DNA from: an uncultured Pelagibacteraceae bacterium
Lineage (GTDB): Bacteria; Pseudomonadota; Alphaproteobacteria; Pelagibacterales; Pelagibacteraceae
Direction: 5' to 3'
Length of the DNA: 11,256 bases
Assembly (NCBI GenBank): GCA_913052435.1
Contig: CAJXDV010000026.1
Coordinates: 1-11,256, forward strand
Part shown: in pieces, positions 7,361 to 11,256 of the stretch
How the letters are laid out: the number at the start of each line of letters is the position of its first letter
Numbering within the stretch: the stretch's first letter is position 1
Notes under the pieces: generated by a model
What the model saw: only the letters and a program-made list of their open reading frames with translations
What the model was told of the DNA's origin: nothing
Database searches by the model: none
Translations under genes and position numbers: made by a program

Positions 7361-10015
7361 AGATTTAAGTTTTTCAAAAGCTTTTTCTATTTTATTTGAA
7401 TCTTGTCCTCCGGCTTGAGCAAAGTCATTTCTTCCTCCACCGCCCTTTCCACCAATTATTTCTGAACCAAGTTTGGCAAATTTAACTGCATCATATTTTT
7501 CAGTTAACTTATCTGTAACACCAACAGCTAAACCTACTTTGTCGTCTTTAATTGCAAATACTATAACTATTCCATCGCTTAATTCTTTTTTTCCACTATC
7601 AACTAATTTTCTTAAATCTTTAGGTGGTAGATCTAATACTTTTTGAAGTCTTATTTTAACTCCATTAATTGTTTCATCTTTGATTATGTTTTTAGATTTA
7701 TCTTCTAGAATAAATTTTACATTTATTTGTTCAAGTTGTTTTGACAAATCTTTAATCAATCCTTTTTGATCATAATTTTCCAAATTTGGTTTGCCGCCAA
7801 GTTTAATTATTTTTTCTGACAGCTCTTTTATAGTTTCCTCATCTTTTTGAGCAGATAGATCAGACAGTTTTTCTTTATTTATTAAGTAATCTTCTAATTG
7901 TTTATCTCTTAAAGCTTCGACCCTTCTAACTCCTGCTGCAATTGAGGATTGGCTAATAATCTTAAATTTACCAATATCACTGGTATTTTTTACGTGTGTA
8001 CCGCCACACAATTCTGTCGAAAAATACTTACTACCTTCATCACCCATTGATAAAACTCTAACTTCATCACCATATTTTTCACCAAATAAAGCTAGAGCAC
8101 CGTTTTCAACTGCTTCTTTAGGTGTCATTATTCTTGTTTTAACATCAGATTTTTTTTCAATCATTGAATTCACAAAATTCTCTATTTTACTAATTTCATC
8201 TGGTGAAATTGGCTTCATATGACTAAAATCAAACCTAAGTCTATTTGGTTCTACCAAAGATCCTTTTTGTGTTACATGTGAACCCAAAACTCTTCTTAAA
8301 GACTCATGCAATAAGTGGGTAGCTGAATGATATGCTCTTATATTGTCCCTTCTAGAGATATCAATTTTCATTTCAACATTTTGATTTAATTTTATTGAAC
8401 CGTTTTTAACGGTTCCATAATGCACAAATAAATCTCCCAATTTTTTTTGAACATCTGATACATCAAACTTAAACTCACCAGAAACAATTTCTCCTTTGTC
8501 TCCGATTTGTCCTCCGGATTCTCCATAAAAAGGTGTTTGATTAACTACAATTATTCCTTCATCTCCAGAATTTAAAACATCAGTTTCTTTATTATCTTTA
8601 ATCAATGACAAGACAACACCTTCAGCTTGGTTAGTTTCATAGCCTAAAAATTCTGTTGAGCCTAATTTATCTTTAATACCAAACCAGATGTCATCTACAG
8701 CACTATCTCCAGAGCCTTTCCAATTTTTCTTAGCAAGTTCTCTGCTCTCTTTCATGAGAGAATGAAATTTTTCATTATCAATTTTTAAAGATTTATTTTT
8801 CAAAATATCTTCTGTTAAATCTAATGGAAAACCATAAGTATCATAAAGTTTAAAAGCAACATCACCTGGAAGAACTTTGTCTATTTTAGTTATTTCATCG
8901 CTTAAAATTTTTATTCCTCTTTCTAAAAGAACTAAAAATTTTTCTTCTTCCATCTTTAAAGTTTCTTTAATTAATGACTCTGCTCTTTCTAATTCAGGAT
9001 AGTTGCCTTTCATTTCATCCATTAACGTCTTAAAGATATTATAAAAAATTGGCTCTTTTGATCCAAGCAAATGAGAATGTCTCATTCCTCTTCTCATAAT
9101 TCTTCTAAGCACATATCCTCTTCCTTCATTAGAAGGTAAAACTCCTTCTGCGATTAAAAATGAACTTGCTCTTAAATGATCAGCTATCACTCTAAAGCTT
9201 GAAATATTATTTTGATCTGGTTTAACTTTAACAGTTTCAGATATTGATCCGATTAGTTTTTTAAAGTGATCTGTTTTATAATTATCGTGAGTACCCTGCA
9301 GTAAAGCCGCAGTTCTCTCTAAACCCATTCCGGTATCAACAGAAGGCTTTGGTAAATTAATTCTTTTTTCTTTTGAAACTTGTTCAAATTGCATAAAGAC
9401 CAAATTCCAAATTTCTATGAAACGGTCGCCATCTTCTTCTTTACTTCCGGGTAATCCTCCTTTTAGATGATCGCCATGATCGTAAAAGATTTCTGAACAA
9501 GGGCCGCATGGACCTGTTTCGCCCATCGACCAAAAGTTATCTGATGTTGCAACTTTTATAATTCTATTATCGCTAAAACCCGCTATTTTCTTCCAGAAAT
9601 TAAAGGCTTCATCGTCCTCGTGAAATACTGTTACATAAAGCTTATTTTTGTCTAAGCCAAAATCTTTTGTTATTAAATTCCAAGCAAGTTCTATAGCTTT
9701 TTCTTTGAAGTAATCTCCAAATGAAAAATTTCCTAACATTTCAAAGAAGGTGTGGTGTCTTGGTGTATAACCAACGTTTTCTAGATCATTATGCTTTCCT
9801 CCAGCTCTTACACATTTTTGTGAGGTGGTTGCCCTTTGATAATCTCTTTTCTCCAATCCAGTAAACACATTTTTAAACTGAACCATTCCTGAGTTGGCAA
9901 ACATTAAGGTTGGATCATTATTTGGTACTAAATTACTCGACTCAACTATTCTGTGGTCGTGCTTTTCAAAATATTTGAGAAATGTACTCCTTATTTCATT
10001 TAATGTTTTTGCCAT
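7352..10015 (-). CDS. alaS: Alanyl-tRNA synthetase
   Basis: Charges tRNA-Ala with alanine in the cytoplasm and edits mischarged Ser or Gly. The 887-aa length is full for the bacterial enzyme. The class II catalytic core is N-terminal (from [21 protein letters not shown] to the [16 protein letters not shown] region). The editing domain has the zinc motif HSATH at 563-567 and CGGTH at 670-674, both intact. A charged helical linker follows, and the C-Ala/DHHA1 domain ends with [16 protein letters not shown] near 855-870. The ATG at 10015 gives the expected [15 protein letters not shown] start. No Shine-Dalgarno is seen upstream. The gene lies 98 bp after recA, beyond recA's terminator, so it is probably transcribed on its own. 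Its 3' end overlaps icd tail to tail by 9 bp, leaving no space for an intergenic terminator. Confidence 0.98.
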   Translation of the reverse strand: MAKTLNEIRSTFLKYFEKHDHRIVESSNLVPNNDPTLMFANSGMVQFKNVFTGLEKRDYQRATTSQKCVRAGGKHNDLENVGYTPRHHTFFEMLGNFSFGDYFKEKAIELAWNLITKDFGLDKNKLYVTVFHEDDEAFNFWKKIAGFSDNRIIKVATSDNFWSMGETGPCGPCSEIFYDHGDHLKGGLPGSKEEDGDRFIEIWNLVFMQFEQVSKEKRINLPKPSVDTGMGLERTAALLQGTHDNYKTDHFKKLIGSISETVKVKPDQNNISSFRVIADHLRASSFLIAEGVLPSNEGRGYVLRRIMRRGMRHSHLLGSKEPIFYNIFKTLMDEMKGNYPELERAESLIKETLKMEEEKFLVLLERGIKILSDEITKIDKVLPGDVAFKLYDTYGFPLDLTEDILKNKSLKIDNEKFHSLMKESRELAKKNWKGSGDSAVDDIWFGIKDKLGSTEFLGYETNQAEGVVLSLIKDNKETDVLNSGDEGIIVVNQTPFYGESGGQIGDKGEIVSGEFKFDVSDVQKKLGDLFVHYGTVKNGSIKLNQNVEMKIDISRRDNIRAYHSATHLLHESLRRVLGSHVTQKGSLVEPNRLRFDFSHMKPISPDEISKIENFVNSMIEKKSDVKTRIMTPKEAVENGALALFGEKYGDEVRVLSMGDEGSKYFSTELCGGTHVKNTSDIGKFKIISQSSIAAGVRRVEALRDKQLEDYLINKEKLSDLSAQKDEETIKELSEKIIKLGGKPNLENYDQKGLIKDLSKQLEQINVKFILEDKSKNIIKDETINGVKIRLQKVLDLPPKDLRKLVDSGKKELSDGIVIVFAIKDDKVGLAVGVTDKLTEKYDAVKFAKLGSEIIGGKGGGGRNDFAQAGGQDSNKIEKAFEKLKSLV

Positions 10016-10023
10016 ATTTTTTT

Positions 10024-10051
10024 AAAATACAGCATTTTTGGATGATGTCTA
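10024..10051 (-). promoter_or_regulatory. Candidate alaS promoter
   Basis: On the minus strand TAGACA (10046-10051, 5/6 match to -35) is followed after 16 nt by TATTTT (10024-10029, 4/6 match to -10). The predicted start near 10017 is only about two nt from the alaS ATG, so the mRNA would be essentially leaderless, consistent with the missing Shine-Dalgarno. The position, just after the recA terminator, is where an alaS promoter is needed. Confidence 0.35.
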
Positions 10052-10066
10052 TATTATGTGAAGGGG

Positions 10067-10094
10067 AAAAAGGCGCCCAATCGAGCGCCTTTTT
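10067..10094 (-). terminator. Rho-independent terminator of recA
   Basis: A perfect 10-bp inverted repeat, AAAAAGGCGC and GCGCCTTTTT, encloses an 8-nt loop. The GC core is five pairs, and in the direction of recA transcription the stem is followed through a run of five T. It begins 19 nt after the recA stop. The A-run on the other side makes it nearly symmetrical, so it could also stop plus-strand transcripts. It stands out as the most GC-rich spot in the surrounding DNA. Confidence 0.88.
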
Positions 10095-10113
10095 AATAAC
10101 TAAAAGTTATCTG

Positions 10114-11235
10114 CTAATTTTTTTTAGTAGGAATTTCTTCTTTTGTTTCAGCTTCTACTTTATCTTCATTTAAAGGATTACCTTCAATCTTTTTTGAAAT
10201 CACACCAGCTTTTTCTCTGATTGCCATTTCAATTTCAGCAGCAGCTTTCGGATTTTGCTCAAGGTAAAGTTTAGCATTCTCTCTACCTTGACCAATTTTT
10301 TCTCCTTTATATGCGTACCAAGCTCCAGATTTCTCTACGATATCTGCTTTGGCACCAAGATCGATTAGTTCCCCTACTTTGCTAATTCCTTTTCCATACA
10401 TCAAGTCAAACTCAACAACTTTAAATGGTGGCGCTACTTTATTTTTAACAACTTTTACTCTAGTTGCATTCCCAATAATATTTTCTTTTTCCTTAATTGC
10501 TCCAATTCTTCTTATATCCATTCTAACAGATGAATAAAATTTAAGAGCATTTCCTCCTGAAGTTGTCTCAGGATTTCCAAACATAACACCTATTTTCATT
10601 CTGATTTGGTTAATGAAAATAACCATAGTATTTGTTCGAGAGATCGAACTTGTTAGTTTTCTTAAAGCCTGACTCATTAATCTTGATTGAAGACCCACGT
10701 GATGATCTCCCATTTCACCTTCAATTTCAGCTCTTGGTGTTAAAGCCGCAACCGAGTCTATTACTAATACAGAAATTGAACCTGATTTAATTAAAGTGTC
10801 TGCTATCTCTAAAGCTTGCTCGCCTGTATCTGGTTGAGATATTAATAATTCTTCAGTATCAACTCCTAATTTTTTTGCATAAACTGGATCTAATGCATGC
10901 TCGGCATCTATAAATCCACAAATTCCACCTGTCCTTTGTGCTTCAGCAACTACCTGTAAAGCAAGCGTTGTTTTTCCAGAAGCTTCTGGTCCGTAAATTT
11001 CAATAACTCTTCCTTTTGGCAAACCTCCAATTCCAAGAGCAAGGTCTAAACTTAAAGAGCCCGTTGAAATAGAATCTATATCCATAGCTGCTTGTTGTCC
11101 GAGCTTCATAACTGAACCTTTTCCAAAGTTTTCTGTGATTTGGCTTATTGCTGCGTCTAATGCTTTATTCTTCTCTTTGTTTTCCAATTCTTTATCTTTT
11201 GTGGATTTCACCACTTTTAGGTTATTTTTCGTCAT
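10114..11235 (-). CDS. recA: RecA recombinase
   Basis: ATP-dependent strand-exchange protein for recombination, repair and, where present, SOS induction. Numbered from the ATG at 11235 (373 aa): Walker [10 protein letters not shown] at 82-90 with Lys88, catalytic Glu112 in [10 protein letters not shown], Walker B Asp160 in [10 protein letters not shown], the L1 region [18 protein letters not shown], Gln210 in [10 protein letters not shown], and L2 [10 protein letters not shown] at 219-228. The C-terminal domain ([18 protein letters not shown]) is followed by a charged tail ending in EEIPTKKN. The same frame runs to another ATG at 11256, exactly the window edge, which would add seven basic residues and could extend further. 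The inner ATG is preferred because AGAGG lies 6 nt upstream of it. The N-terminal 20 or so residues are Lys-rich and longer than in E. coli. The stop is followed by a strong terminator. Upstream control cannot be seen. Confidence 0.97.
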   Translation of the reverse strand: MTKNNLKVVKSTKDKELENKEKNKALDAAISQITENFGKGSVMKLGQQAAMDIDSISTGSLSLDLALGIGGLPKGRVIEIYGPEASGKTTLALQVVAEAQRTGGICGFIDAEHALDPVYAKKLGVDTEELLISQPDTGEQALEIADTLIKSGSISVLVIDSVAALTPRAEIEGEMGDHHVGLQSRLMSQALRKLTSSISRTNTMVIFINQIRMKIGVMFGNPETTSGGNALKFYSSVRMDIRRIGAIKEKENIIGNATRVKVVKNKVAPPFKVVEFDLMYGKGISKVGELIDLGAKADIVEKSGAWYAYKGEKIGQGRENAKLYLEQNPKAAAEIEMAIREKAGVISKKIEGNPLNEDKVEAETKEEIPTKKN

Positions 11236-11241
11236 TTTTTG

Positions 11242-11246
11242 CCTCT
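11242..11246 (-). promoter_or_regulatory. Shine-Dalgarno supporting the inner recA start
   Basis: AGAGG on the minus strand lies 6 nt before the ATG at 11233-11235, a canonical distance. If recA started at the ATG at 11254-11256, this purine stretch would be codons for Lys-Arg. The window ends at 11256, so any site for the outer ATG cannot be judged. Confidence 0.5.
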
Positions 11247-11256
11247 TTTTTTTCAT

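Noticed and set aside
7376..7385. AAAAGCTTTT palindrome near the icd/alaS junction
   Set aside because: A perfect palindrome with no usable loop and only two GC pairs; it lies inside alaS coding sequence and is expected by chance in such DNA.
9982..10173. 63-aa plus-strand frame across the recA terminator
   Set aside because: It runs through the terminator hairpin and the ends of alaS and recA; its sequence is low-complexity Phe-rich.
10349..10537. 62-aa plus-strand frame opposite recA
   Set aside because: Antisense to conserved recA sequence; no independent evidence.

Overview
This window is an ordinary stretch of chromosome from a very AT-rich bacterium (roughly 30% GC by eye). Intergenic gaps are tiny, genes overlap or abut, and most starts have no clear Shine-Dalgarno sequence. 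These traits, the alphaproteobacterial character of the proteins, and the eukaryote-like isocitrate dehydrogenase fit a streamlined marine alphaproteobacterium of the SAR11/Pelagibacterales type. That assignment is inferred from style and protein character; no search was run.

Layout on the minus strand, in transcription order. At the right edge lies recA, ending in a strong hairpin terminator. Next comes alaS, with its own candidate promoter directly behind that terminator. The plus-strand gene icd follows; it converges on alaS and overlaps its 3' end by 9 bp. A seven-gene minus-strand run then goes psd, pssA, a GT8-like glycosyltransferase, rlmE, guaB, a small exported TPR-like protein and guaA. 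Its gaps are 39 bp or less. A region of about 74 bp separates psd from the divergent icd and should hold promoters for both. No stretch longer than 100 bp lacks a gene.

The run combines two themes. psd and pssA are the two successive steps of phosphatidylethanolamine synthesis, and a putative sugar transferase sits directly downstream of them. guaB and guaA convert IMP to XMP and XMP to GMP, with a TPR-like gene between them. rlmE (2'-O-methylation of 23S rRNA) joins the two halves.

No mobile element, CRISPR array, defence system, tRNA or rRNA was seen, and I did not find a new multi-gene system. The points most worth a second look are: an IMP dehydrogenase that lacks the whole CBS module; a glycosyltransferase fused by zero-gap, same-frame junctions to pssA and rlmE; a TTG start for rlmE supported by a Shine-Dalgarno sequence; and several start sites where the longest open frame is probably not the real gene.
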